Below are positions 34,396-45,617 of a DNA stretch of 64,000 bases, piece by piece. The position numbers were made by a program, and so were the translations under genes. A model generated the notes under the pieces. The model ran no database searches. It was not told where the DNA came from and saw only the letters and a program-made list of their open reading frames with translations. Each line of letters starts with the position of its first letter. Positions within the stretch are counted from its first letter, which is position 1. The stretch covers positions 121,452,685 through 121,516,684 of the forward strand of contig OX328132.1 of NCBI GenBank assembly GCA_946811695.1, given 5' to 3'. The DNA is from Gonocerus acuteangulatus (lineage: Eukaryota > Arthropoda > Insecta > Hemiptera > Coreidae).

Positions 34396-34532
34396 AATTT
34401 GAACCACCATTATTTTCGGTCTCTAGGGGTTCTGAAACGCTAAATTTTCTAGTCGGCACTTCCGGATTGTTTCATGAGATCAACCTTATAAGCGGGGTTC
34501 CCCCCCATGAAGGGAGGGAGGAACCGCGCTAA
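34396..34532 (+). repeat. Terminal module with GC-rich hairpin, copy H1
   Basis: After (TA)n: ACAAATTTGAACCACC, GGTCTCTAGGGGTTCTGAAA, GTCGGCACTTCCGGATTG, then the hairpin GGTTCCCCCC...GGGAGGGAGGAACC (34497-34524) and GCGCTAAAA. The same module is at 36623-36762. Confidence 0.75.
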
Positions 34533-34945
34533 AAACTTTTAATATAAATTCTTGTTTGAGTTATGAATTCACTGAGTAGTAATAAAATTAAAGCATATGT
34601 TTTTTATTTCAATTCTTACCTAACCTTATTTAAGAATGATGTATACAATAATATTTTTGCCCTTGTGCGTATGGGTCCCTGAATGTGAATATATCACTTT
34701 CGTACATTTGTTTCTATGTATGTCAGATAGCAGTATTCCTTATTTCAGGCATAACTTAACTTATAAGAGCATTAGTTAGGGTCATACGTTTATTAGCTAT
34801 TGATCTAAAAGGGCATTACATATAGTTCAAAAAGGGCATTAGTTATTGGCCCAAAAGGGCATTAGTTTTAGGCCAAAAAGGGCATTAGCTATAGGTCTAT
34901 AACTGCAGAATTGATAGGACCATAGGGGTATTAGCCATGGATCTA
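34533..34945. repeat. Short copy of the minisatellite element outside the main array
   Basis: Contains the unique-spacer order (TTCTTACCTAACCTTATTTA, TATCACTTTCGTACATTTGT) followed by about six minisatellite units (AAGGGCATTAGYTATWGG). It starts directly after GCGCTAAAA of hairpin H1 and ends at AAAAAAGTCCGTCTCGCAGG, then TTAGCGCGGTTCC. Confidence 0.8.
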
Positions 34946-35219
34946 AAAAAGTCCGTCTCGCAGGACTGCATCATCTTAGCGCGGTTCCGTTCATATCCCT
35001 AGTCTAATTTGGAAAGATTAAAATAGAAGCAGTTATTATTTTGGTTCCACGAGTCTTTTTTTTTAAATTAATTATTATAATGGCGTGTCAACCCTTAAGG
35101 TCACTAACGCTATTCCTGTGAGTAGTAAAGTCTTGAAAGGTCATGATTTACAATCTTACCTGGAAGGGTCCGCTACACTAGAAACAGACCCGCTAGTGAC
35201 AAGGTCTTGGAATCTTGGA

Positions 35220-35690
35220 AATCTATATTTCTAACAATAAATTGTTTTTGTTATTTTACTTAACCAGTTTTATTAAATACATTATCCAACTATAAGCAAT
35301 TAAAAAATAACAAGAAATAAAACAGACAAAAAGAACCATTGGAATAAACGAAATCAATTAATTTAAAGCTTTAAGCACTTTTTTCTCCGATTGACATCGC
35401 CTAATTAAAACTTTCTTCAGAACCTTTTTTGTAGAGCATTTAGTAAGCTTCCGAATGGTAATCTTCCGCTTCACAAGATTGTCAACGGTTTTCGAGATAC
35501 TAACGAAATTATACAAAGTTACCAAAACCTTTTTTGTCTGTTAATAAAATATTTTATTCTAACCCTTCCTTTACTCTAAACGTAACAAAAATTTCAACAT
35601 ATTAGTGTTGATGAAACTCCAACATGCAGAAAATGTTTCAACTGTATCCCATAATTCTAAGTACCAAAATCAAAGACAAAGAACCCTCCC
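35220..35690 (+). repeat. Dispersed ~1-kb repeat, copy 3 (partial)
   Basis: Covers TTATCCAACTATAAGCAATT to TTTCAACTGTATCCCATAAT and is then cut off at about 35660, where a second partial start (CCTCCCTAGGAAGGACGCTA) begins. The distal GGGCGGATT and (TA)n modules are missing. Confidence 0.75.
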
Positions 35691-36489
35691 TAGGAAGGAC
35701 GCTAGGCAGTTGAAAAGCTATATATCTTGGAAATCCATATCTCTAACATTAAATTGTTTTTCTTATTTTTCTTAACCTGTTTTATTTTCAAATACATTAT
35801 CCAACAATAAGCAATTAAAAAATAACAAGGATAAAAAAACAGACAAAAAGAACAGTTCGAATAAGCGAAATCAATTACTTTAAAGTTTTAAGCTCTTATT
35901 TCTCCGATTGACATCGCCTAATCAAAACTTTTATTAGAACCTTTTTTTTAGAGCATTTAATAAGCTTTCTAATGGTATTCTTCCGTTTACCAAGATTCTC
36001 AACCTTTTTCGAGATATTAAGGAAAGTAAACAAAGTTACTAAAAATTTTTATGTCTGTTAATAAAGTATTTTATTCTAACCCTTCCTTAACTCCAAACGT
36101 AACCAAAATTTCAACATATTAGTTTTGATGAAAGTGGAACATGCAGAAAATGTTTCAACTGAATCCCATGATTCTAAGTACCCAAACCAAAAACGGTATT
36201 CAAAAAATATTTTTCCAATTTTCTCAAAAACGGTTAAAGCTATCACCTTGAAAATGGTTTCATTCGTTTTCCTAGCCCAGGAATCATATAAACGAGTACT
36301 TAGAAGCTTATGAACTCAAAAACGTAAGCGTTACGATTTTTTTTTGCGCGAATTTCGCCCCTCTAACGCCATCTTCCAGTAGGCGGATTTTGCTGGTTAA
36401 CGAACTTGACCTTTCAAATTGGACGAAGGATTTTTGTACCGAATTTCATCAAAATCGGACCATTCGTCTTCTATCTAGAGAGCGAACAG

Positions 36490-36554
<65 letters not shown>

Positions 36555-36571
36555 TATATATATATAAATAA

Positions 36572-36624
<53 letters not shown>

Positions 36625-36762
36625 AATTTGAACCACCGTTATTTTCGGTCTCTAGGGGTTCTGAAACGCGAAATTTTCTAGTCGGCACTTCCGGATTGTT
36701 TCATTGTATCAACCCTATAAGCGGGGTTCCTCCCTATGGGGGAGGGAGGAACCGCGCTAAAA
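35691..36762 (+). repeat. Dispersed ~1-kb repeat, copy 4, complete with (TA)n and hairpin H2
   Basis: The most complete copy: AGCACTTATTTCTCC-type core equivalents, CTTCCAGTAGGCGGATT, TTTCATCAAAATCGGACC, (TA)n at 36497-36622 with TAAATAAATA interruptions, then the terminal module and hairpin GGTTCCTCCC...GGGAGGAACC (36725-36752) with GCGCTAAAA. Confidence 0.85.
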
Positions 36763-37250
36763 GGCATTAGGTATAGTTCCAGAAGGGCATTAGCTATAGG
36801 TCTATAATGGCAGAATTGATAGGACTATAGGGGTACTAGCTAAGGATCTAAAAGGGCATTAGTTATAGGCCGAAAAGGGGATTAGTTATAGGCCGAAACA
36901 GCCATTAGCTAAAGGCCAAAAAGGGCATTAGTTATAGGACGAAAAGGGCATTAGTTATAGGACGAAAAGGGCATTAGTTATAGGACGAAAAGGGCATTAG
37001 CTATAGGTCTATAACGGCAGAATTGATAGGACCAGAGGGGTTAGCTATGGATCTAAAAGGGCATTGCATATAGGTCAAAAAGGGCATTTAGATGTCTAAT
37101 ATGGTATTAGTGATGGACGTAAAAGGGACTCGATTCTAAGTTTTTAGGAACATCTATTGTAAGGAACAAGGGGCTTAGTTATAGGTTGATAAGGGCAACT
37201 ATATGTCTAATAGGGTATTAGTGATGGGCGTAAAAGGGACTCGATCTTTA
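36763..37250. repeat. Short minisatellite block outside the main array
   Basis: About a dozen units (AGGGCATTAGTTATAGGACG, GGGCATTAGCTATAGGTCTA) and the GATGGACGTAAAAGGGACTC variant. Three consecutive units at 36930-37000 are almost identical, indicating recent local slippage. It starts directly at GCGCTAAAA of hairpin H2. Confidence 0.85.
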
Positions 37251-38297
37251 TCGATGTTTTATTGTAAAATACATTATCCAACTTTAAGCAATTAAAAAAT
37301 AACAAGGAATAAAAACAGTCAAAAAGAACCGTTCGAATAAACGAAATCAATTACTTCAAAGTATAAGCACTTATTTCTCCGATTGAAATTGCTTATTGAA
37401 AACTTTCTTCAGAACCTTTTTTTGTAGACCATTTAGTAAGCTTTTGAATGGTCACCTTTCGCTTCCCAACATTTTCAACCGTTTTCAAGATATTAATGAA
37501 AATATACGAAATTACCAAAACTTTTCATTATTTCTAGCAACAGAAAATTGGTCTCATTTTACCTATCCTGTTTTACACACAAATACATTTTCCTAACATA
37601 AGAAATTAGAAAAATAAAAAGCAATAAAAAACTAAGGGAAAGAGACAAAAAGAACGACAAAAACCCGTTCATAAGAACTAAACAGACGTATTTGAAGTTT
37701 TAATCACTTATATCTTCGATTGGCATCGCTTAATCAAAAATTGTTTCAGAATTTTTTTTGTAGAGAATTTAGAAAGCTTCCAAATAGTTTCTATTCACTT
37801 ATCAAAATTTCCCAACCGTGTTCGAGATATTAATGAATGTATACGAAGTTCCCAAAACTTTTCATGTCTTCATAAAATATTTAGTTCTAACCCTTCCTTA
37901 ACTCCAAACGTAACCAAAAGTTTAACATGTTAGTTTTGATGAAATTCAAACATGCAAAAAATGTTTCAACTGAATCCCATGATTCTAAGGTACCAAACCA
38001 AAAACTTGATTTAACAACTTTTTTTCTGATTTTCTCAAAAACGGTTAAAGCTATCGCCTTAAAATTGGTTTCATACGTTTTACTAGCCCAAGAAGCCTAT
38101 AAAACGAGTACTTACAAGCATATGAACTCAAAAACGTAAGCGTTACGATTTTTTTGCGCGAATTTCGCCCCAAACACCATCTTCCAGTGGGCGGATTTTG
38201 CTGGTTAACGAACTTGACCTCTCAAATTGGACGACAGATTGTTGTACCAAATTTCATCAAAATTGGACCATTAGGGACGCCAGAAATCCGCGAACAG

Positions 38298-38349
<52 letters not shown>

Positions 38350-38352
38350 TTT
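37251..38352 (+). repeat. Dispersed ~1-kb repeat, copy 5, with (TA)n then T-run
   Basis: Near-identical duplicate of 33240-34330. After (TA)n (38304-38340) a T-run leads straight into the fold-back element, so the terminal hairpin module is replaced. Confidence 0.85.
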
Positions 38353-38359
38353 TCAGACC

Positions 38360-39406
38360 AATTATGAAACTATTGTCATATAGCAAGTCACTAAAATAAT
38401 AAATACTAAAAATATTCATTTTCTACAAAAGATAATTAATCTTAATCACTATTTTCCTCAATAGTTTTGGTATCACTTGTAACTTTGAATAAATGTGTTA
38501 ATATTTGTGCAGGTTTAATTTTTTTTATTAGTAAAAACCAAGTGATGAAGAAATAAATTATCGAGGCTACCTGTGAACAGAAACCTATGCTCCTATTTCC
38601 ATTAGCGTAATCACACGTATATCTTTTTATGCCCTTGTAATGGTATTTAAAAAAAAAAAAAAAAAAAAAACATTGTTTTTTCACAAGAGAAAAAATCTCA
38701 TATTCCAAAAAAAAATCTCATATTACAAATCTTAACAAAACTATAAGGGAAAATAGTGATTAAGATTAATTATCTTTTGTAGAATATGAATATTTTTAGT
38801 ATTTATTATTTTAGTGGCTTGCTATATGACAATAGTTTTTCGATCTGTATAATACAGATTATGCACTGAGCAATGTGAGGGTTCATATTTAAATAACAAA
38901 AATGTTGTAAGAGTAGCTTGAGATATTTTCGATGCATCTGGTTTTTAGTGTTTAGCTATCAATGTAGGGTTTTTGTAATTTTTATGTACGATGCACCTTT
39001 CACACATCTATGAAAGTTTTATAGATAATAGTTGAGAAATTACTGATTTTACGTGATTTTTTTGGTAGGTGTACTTGGAGGGGTAGTTAGGGAAAACCGC
39101 CCTTGAAATCTTCAATATTTGTTTTCTTATCTTATAAGTGGTCTGAAAATTATGAAAAAAATATGCAAGATACACCTAATCAACAGCTTCAATTCACATT
39201 AGTTTCATTTAAATATCTACTATAGTTTCATAGAAAAACGACTTTGAAGTTTGGGGTTTCAAGCCTTATTCTCTCAAAACGAATACTGTTAGAGGTTTGA
39301 TAATTGACAAAAAATTATTTCTAGCAACTAGAAATAAAATAATGGCATCAAAGTCAAGAAAGAGGCCAGTGCAGATTTCATGTGGAAACACGGTGAGACC
39401 CTTTGT
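38360..39406. mobile_element. Fold-back element, copy 1 (one full arm, spacer duplicated inverted)
   Basis: The right arm (about 38865-39406) ends GGTGAGACCCTTT and is similar to the right arm of the complete copy at 48816-50049. The segment 38370-38500 (AAACTATTGTCATATAGCAA, TAATCTTAATCACTATTTTC) is the inverse of 38740-38840, i.e. of the spacer. The left outer arm is absent; between the two inverted spacer copies lie about 240 bp including a run of about 22 A (38649-38670). Confidence 0.75.
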
Positions 39407-39411
39407 ATGTA

Positions 39412-40699
39412 TATATAGGGGAAGGTGTTGTACCTCTGACCGTCTTGCACCTTTGACCACTGAGGCTGTCGCGGCACGTAGCAACATTTTATAAATTTTG
39501 GTGTAATTAGTGTTTAGCTCCTTCACTAGAGAGCTTGTGTAACCTATTTTGGATTATTCAAGTGAAAGAGGATTCTTGCATGAAATACTTATCCATTTCT
39601 ATCATAAAAATGTAAGTTATTTATTGATGACGTTTTGCCTCATAATATTTTTTGTATTAAGCCTTTTTAGATGGAAATCATTTGACAAAGTAGCTATTAC
39701 AATAAGAAACATGGTGTAGCTTCTGAAATTGATGTATCTTAAACCTAACATTTTTAGCATGCAACTTACACTACCAGGGTGTTTTACCTCCGACCACAAC
39801 TAGTTGTACCTTTGACCAAGTGAAAGGTACAAAACACCTGAGTAATTTTTACATAATTCAACTTTTATGTTCTTCTGCTACAATTAAAAAAAAATAATAT
39901 TGGTTTCTTCAATTGTTCAAAGAATTTAAAAAATAATAAATTAAATAAGTTCAAACTGACTTTATTAATCCTCAGTGTAGCAGTTCGAACCTATCGCCCC
40001 TCATCGTTCCAGTTGAAGGTGTAAGACCTCATCGAAAAGCAAAGGCAAGGAAAATGTCAAATAGGGGCCGGCCTAAAGGGAAACCTTGTATCCTGACAGA
40101 TATTCCTGAAAATATAATTATTGAAGGTGAAAAAAAAATAAAAAAAACGAAAGCACCACCCTAAACGTAAGACACCACAGAAAAATAAACCCTTTCCTAA
40201 AAAAGTGGTAAATAAAAAGAAAATTATTCTAATGACAGTTCAGATTCTGATACTGACACGGAAATTTCTTTAGGAGAAGTGACATTGATCTGTCCAATAA
40301 ATGTCGTGAGTTAAGTCGATAACCAGCAAGAAAAATATGATTTGGAAAAAGGAAATCTTTTACTTGTTAAAAATAAAAGTAAAAAGACTATTACATATTT
40401 AGTCGCAGAGATCTGTGGAATGTCCAATGTTTAAGATCCAATATTTGAAACAACAAACTTTAAGTGACATGTTTACGAGAGAAGACGAAAATTTGTATGA
40501 TATTGATGTTGAAGACATTGTGGCTTAACTTCCATACCCTACTATTGCTAGTGGATCTGCTTGACAGTTAAAAAATTTATTGATTTGACTGGATTTTTCA
40601 GCATATTAAGCATAACAAATTATCAATAATAGCTTTTTATTATGCTTACATCCATGTCCTGTAAGTATTAAACTTACAATTAACTTATGTGGTCAGAGG
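39412..40699 (+). mobile_element. pogo-like DNA transposon, degenerate, split by a DD41D insertion
   Basis: Near the left end: GGTGTTGTACCTCTGACCGT, then TTGCACCTTTGACCACTG. An internal palindromic patch at 39775-39840 repeats ACCTCCGACCACAAC, GTACCTTTGACC and AAGGTACAAAACACC. At the right, GTGGTCAGAGGTAC (40690-40703) is the inverse of the left end and is cut at its TA by the element at 40700-44238. A transposase C-terminal remnant lies at 39990-40435. The continuation beyond 44238 was not traced. Confidence 0.6.
39990..40435 (+). pseudogene. pogo/Tigger transposase C-terminal remnant
   Basis: Plus-strand reading, with stops and frame changes: PHRKAKARKMSNRGRPKGKP then ILTDIPENIIIE and GEKKIKKTKAP, the conserved basic R.K.....RGR..G...ILTDTPEK...E block found at the C-terminus of many insect pogo-like transposases; then SDSDTDTEISLGE and LEKGNLLLVKNKSKKTITYL, matching the final 'FVLVKF..KK....YVA' module. 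The DDE core is not visible. The reading direction agrees with the terminal repeats of the enclosing element. Confidence 0.65.
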
Positions 40700-41815
40700 T
40701 ACAGGGTGTCCCAAAAATAATGGTCATCCGTTGGCCAGATGATTCTCCAATGTGAGACCGGAAAAAATAACCCCCATATTAACCCCCGCAAAATTGACTT
40801 TGAAATGTTATTCAAGGTCAAATTTTTGTATTGCATATTTAGAATCTGCGCTTCATGAGGAAGAGAAAAGTCAACGGCACCTTAGGTCAGAAATGACTCC
40901 TTATGGTCAAAATGACCAGTAACAGCGTATATGTGGGCCATTCCAATCTACAAATAGTGGCCGATTTTGATAATAATTATTTTTACATGTTCTACTAACA
41001 CTGCCTTACACAAAATACCCCCTTTGAATTTTTTTAAAAAAGCATCTTCCAGTATAAAAAAAAAAAATATAAGTATATTGAAAAACAGCCCTCTCAGCGG
41101 AATTCATGAGGTTATTCTTGAAGCTTATCAAGAGCTCTTTGCTATAAGTTTTCAATCAGTCACTGAAATTACTCATTAGGGGTTTCACAGGTCATGTATT
41201 ATTTTCATGAACCAGCCAATTTTTCCAATCTTCTCGATTTGTTTTCAATGTGAAAGAGGTTTCTCCTTTCCCTGGACTTGTTTCTTTTTTTAGTGAGGTC
41301 ATACTAAGAGGTAGTAGACGAGGAGTAATAATCACCATGATTGAAGACATCCTTCGCCATAAACAAAAATGGTGCATTAGTGAAATCATCGAAAATACCC
41401 AACTTAGACCTCTAAATATATCAAATGGGGTAGAAGGAAAAATATGGGCAAATTTCACATGATCACAAGCAAAAATGCTTGAATTAAAACCTTCATGCAA
41501 GATAATATTCATGAAAACTTTGTCCAGTTATTAATCAGTCCTTAGGATCAAAACGTTCAAGACAATCTTGTTTTTTTTTCTGTAATCATAAAAGTTATTA
41601 AGATATTGCTATTAACTATTAATTTATTTAATTTTTTAAGGGAGAGAGAGAAGGGGCTGAGCCCCTCAGGAATGCAACTTATATTTTTGTTAATAATTCT
41701 CGATAAGAAGCTTAGTTATGGATTAGTAGGTTGAGGTAGGAATGAGATAAGGAAGCATGTCCATTCTAAAAGTGAGGATTAACAGGTATATGATTGATTT
41801 AGTTTGACACCCGCC

Positions 41816-42951
41816 ATGGACAGAAGAAGGAGGCTGCATGTTATAGACAGGAGAAGAGAGCGGCAGATGCTAAGAGCGATTGACCTAACCTTCGGGAACT
41901 ACGCTGAGGCTAGGCGGTTATTTCGAAACTGGCTTTTGCGTAAAGCAGGAGGGCGTTGACTGCCGACTGGAGCTGTTCCAGAGCAAAGGGCCTTCCAGCG
42001 GCTCGACCAGCGCTTCCAAGATGTTGATCCAGGGCCGTGGTCGTCCTTGAGTCCCTCTCAGAATAGAGGATAGTATAATTGCCCTCGCCCGATCCAGGCC
42101 TACAATGGGGCTAAGGAGAATGGCTCATGCTACGGGAGTCACGAGGATGACGGTCAGCCGGATCCTGCGGGAAGAAGGTCTCCGGTCCTTCAGATTACAA
42201 CAAGTTCAGGAGGGAGCAGAGAGCATTGTTTTGCAGGTGGGTGCTGGACAAGTTGGAACATCATCCACACTTCCTGCAGCAGGTTTTCTGGACTGACAAA
42301 AGTTCTTTTTCCAGCGTCAGCGTCCACAACAGGCAAAATGTGAGGATTTGGGCAAGGCAAAATCCGCATGCCATGGTGCAGAGAGTTATCCAAGGACGCT
42401 TTGCGTTTAATGTGTGGGCTGGTATCATCGGAGACACCATTGTTGGCGCCTTCTTCTTCCGACGGTTGACAGGAGTGGCTTACTAAACGTTCCTACAAAC
42501 CAGCCTGCTGAGGGAATTAAGGCGAGTCATCCCAACTCACCGTCGGAGGAGAATATAATTCATGCACGACGGAGAGCCCCACCTCACCACACCAGAGATG
42601 TCAGAGCGTTCCTCAAAGATATATTTAGCACTAGGTGGATTGGTCGTCGCCCAGCTCCTCATGTCTGGCCTCCTCGATCCCTGGACCTCAACCCCATGGA
42701 TTTCTTCTTTTGGGGTGCTGTGAAGACCTTGGTCTATGGAACGGCTGAACCTTTCAGGAATCCTATTCAGCCCAGGGCGAGAAGGAATGAGGAGAAATTC
42801 TCGCCAGGTCCTTACCCGAGTGAGACGGAATTTGAGGGCAAGGTTGGGAGCTTGCCTCAGGAACGAAGGCAGACATGTTGAGGCTGGAGAGCAGGCCCAA
42901 TTGCTACGAGCGCTAGGGGAAGATGGCTCTGTTTTGTGTTCGAGGGAGTGA
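41816..42951 (+). pseudogene. DD41D-type (Tc1/mariner) transposase, frameshifted
   Basis: Cut-and-paste transposase. An ATG at 41816 opens MDRRRRLHVIDRRRERQML then FGNYAEARRLFRNW, stopping at about 41959. After a gap, MAHATGVTRMTVSRILREEG (42120s) is a helix-turn-helix. QVFWTDKSSFSSVSV (42283) carries the first catalytic Asp; NVRIWARQNPHAMVQRV and FAFNVWAGI follow. The second Asp region (HDGAPPH in relatives) is at a one-base frameshift near 42565: one frame gives FMHDGEPHL, the other APPHHTRDVRAFLKDIFSTR. WIGRRPAPHVWPPRSLDLNP then MDFFFWGAVKTLVY carries the third Asp. Spacing between second and third Asp is about 42, near the 41 typical of the DD41D group. Not functional. Confidence 0.8.
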
Positions 42952-43226
42952 CAATCCAGACCCCTCCTTCATACTGAAAACAAATCTAGAAAAATGGAAA
43001 GATTTGCTAATGCTATCACTAATGAGTAATTTCAGCGATTGATTGAAAACTTATGGCAAAGAGCTCTTGATAAGTTTCGAGAATAACCTCATAAAGGCAT
43101 TCCTGTCAATTGTAAAATGAATGCCGCTGAGAGGCTCGTTTTACAACATACTTATATTTTTTTATACTGGAAGATCCTTTTTTTAAAAATTTAAAGTATT
43201 TTTGTGTAAGGCAGTGTTAGTAAAAC

Positions 43227-43229
<3 letters not shown>

Positions 43230-43284
<55 letters not shown>
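43230..43284. repeat. (TA)n microsatellite left of solo LTR copy 3
   Basis: TA repeats immediately before TGTTATAATT; a matching tract lies on the other side of the LTR at 43909-43961. Confidence 0.95.
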
Positions 43285-43288
<4 letters not shown>

Positions 43289-43905
43289 ATAATTAAAAAT
43301 TAAAAATAATTTTTATAATAGCCATACGTTGATGTGCCAAAATGTTATAATTTAAACTAAAATGAATTAATTAAAATATTTAAATTAGAGAATTGCGCCA
43401 CGTTGGGTCGACAAAAGGTATAATATTTAAATTTAAAAACTCTTATTCTCAGGGGTCGGGTTCGAGTCCAGTAAAGTAAAACAAAGATAATTTTAAATAA
43501 TAAAAAACCAAAACAAAAGAAGAAAAAAACTCATAGATAAGTTACATTCAGGCAAAGGATAAACAAGCATTACCTGATATAAAGCCAGCACGGTATTAAC
43601 TGCATAGGACAGGATCTTCGTTACAACTGTATCTTCATTTACAGACTGAGCCTAGGCTTCATGAAAACGGATGACCATCTGAGACTAACTGTACACTGAA
43701 CTAGAGCTGCATTAGGAATGGCGTTGTTTCTTGGTGGTAGCGTCCTACCGGTCTTCAATGCTACCTGTATCGACTGCTAGACAAATATAACAAATAATAT
43801 TTGCTTATCCCAGCAACGAATCCAACATATCAATGAGCTTTTTGATTTTTCCGAATTTTCTGTGTTAGTTTTCAAACTTTTAAATATGTAATGTAAAATA
43901 TCATT

Positions 43906-43908
<3 letters not shown>
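43285..43908. mobile_element. Solo-LTR-like insertion in (TA)n, copy 3
   Basis: 624 bp with TGTTATAATT at the start and ATATCATTACA at the end, flanked on both sides by (TA)n. It interrupts the right inverted repeat of the DD41D element: the sequence to its left ends at CATGTATAT and to its right resumes at TTAAAATTGGCC, which are adjacent in the left inverted repeat. No coding capacity. This copy gives the firmest boundaries of the three. Confidence 0.65.
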
Positions 43909-43967
<59 letters not shown>

Positions 43968-44238
43968 TTGGCCACCATTTATCGATTGGAATAGAATGGC
44001 CCACGTATACGCTGTTATTGGCCATTTTGACCATAAGGAGTAATTTCTGACCTATGGTGCCATTGACTTTTTTTCTTCCTCATGAAGCGTAGATTCTAAA
44101 TATGCAATAAAAAAATTTGACTTTGAATAAAATGTCGCGGTAAATTCTGCGGGGGTTAATATGGGGGTTATTTTTTTCGATCTCGCATTGGAGAATCATC
44201 TGGCAAACGGATGACCATTATTTTTGGGACACCCTGTA

Positions 44239-45480
44239 CATAAAGACCAAAGTGATTAGATTCACCTACCTCTGAAAATGTTATTAATGAGGAGAGACGA
44301 TACACTATTTGGTGCAGTATAATGTGTCATTAAGGAACACTTGAAAGATTGTTAGGAGCCTCCTGAACTGGGTTTCAAGGAAAGACAGCATGGAATCCAT
44401 TATGATTTTGGTTCAACATGGCTTGTGCGGATAATAATGATGATGGAGACTGATCTGGAGTCTTGGGCAATGAGCTGGATGCATTTGGGATTTCATTACA
44501 ATTAGATTATAAATGTAGTATTAAGAATCATTATCAATACACAGGTCTCTATGGGGAAATTTAACAATATGCCTACATCACACTGTCAAGAAATGAAAAC
44601 TATCTGTCTATAAGTGAAAATTACGTTCATTGGCATCTGAGAAACCTTCACATTGATCAGACAAGCTATCATTATATCTGGTTCTAACACTTCAGCTGAA
44701 TAGTTTTTAATGAAGCTTCAAATAAAGAATGCATAAAAAACGAAAATATTTACTTAGATTTCAACTATTATGATAACTCAATTGTAGTAACTATTGGAGT
44801 AAATTTGGCTTTATGATTCATTTAAAGCGGGAAATCTAATTTAAACCCCAGCTATCAAATTCATAGTTTTAAATAAATATCTGTTTGAAAATTATAGAAT
44901 ATTATGGAGTAATAATAACATGGGAAAGAGTTTATTGGCATCCAAGGAGCCAGGAAATTAGTTGTTTAATCACCCTTGCTTCATTTAGAAAATATAACCA
45001 ACATCGTACCTTTTAAAATGATTTTAAGGGAACAGTTGCCAAAGAAAATTGTCTCCACAAAACATATAAAAATAGCCTAAATGAAAATACAAGATTTACA
45101 AAGATTTCGGCTAAGATAGTTCAACTGTAAAGGATCATTGAAGTTGAATTAAATAGTTTTGGATAGCCTTTTGCAGACTCTTTTGCAGAAATGGAGATAA
45201 TATAAAATATCAATTTATTATATAAGTCTTAGATTTAGATAAATATAATTGTCCATGTATAAAATTATATCTATATCTATACATATAATCTATATCTATA
45301 CCTAATATATATTTTTAAATAAATTGAATAGAATTATTACAGTAGATAAAGACCATGTAGTTGAAGTCTGGCAGTAATTGTTTATTCCAGATACAGAGTA
45401 TTCTTGATGACTATTGACAAACTGTGTATATGTATATATATAGGTTAATTAAACTTATCATTTATTATATAAAATTATTC
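44239..45480. other. AT-rich intergenic stretch, no gene called
   Basis: No open frame or splice-bounded exon that I can support. The first bases may continue the pogo-like element interrupted at 40700. Confidence 0.4.
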
Positions 45481-45495
45481 CTACTTTTTTATTCA

Positions 45496-45617
45496 ACAGT
45501 AAAAAAAAAAAAAAAATCAGTCGCCCTGAGAGGCAGATACCAAAGGGGAATCTGATTCTTGGCCATATGGCCCACTAGGGAGATAAATTAATTAAAGGCT
45601 GGGTTGGCCTAGGGGCT
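45496..45617 (-). mobile_element. Headless second copy of the poly(T)-ending SINE
   Basis: Shares AAATCAGTC...CCCTGAG, GGCAGATACYA, GGCCATAYGGCMCACTAGGG and TTAATTAAAGGCTGGGTT with the SINE at 13363-13712, including the A-run that becomes a T-run at its 3' end. Internal deletion and no tRNA-like head. Confidence 0.75.

Larger units (their letters stand above)
40700..44238 (+). mobile_element. DD41D-type Tc1/mariner element with ~480-bp terminal inverted repeats
   Basis: TA duplications at 40700-40701 and 44237-44238. Ends CAGGGTGTCCCAAAAATAAT (40702) and inverse ATTATTTTTGGGACACCCTG (to 44236). Inverted similarity continues past GGTCATCCGTTGGCCAGATG, GACTCCTTATGGTCA, and beyond 40966 through CATGTTCTACTAACACTGCC, TCAGCGGAATTCATGAGG and AAGAGCTCTTTGC to about 41185, matching 43010-43228 and 43962-44236. 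The right inverted repeat is interrupted by a solo LTR. Total 3.5 kb including that insertion. The transposase is degenerate. Confidence 0.85.

Noticed and set aside
33424..37596. Two near-identical 66-codon open frames (33424 and 37396) as a gene family
   Set aside because: They are the same piece of a duplicated non-coding repeat; other copies of the repeat have stops in this frame.
34228..38419. Open frames encoding YIYIYIYI runs
   Set aside because: They are (TA)n microsatellites read as Tyr-Ile codons within non-coding dispersed repeats.
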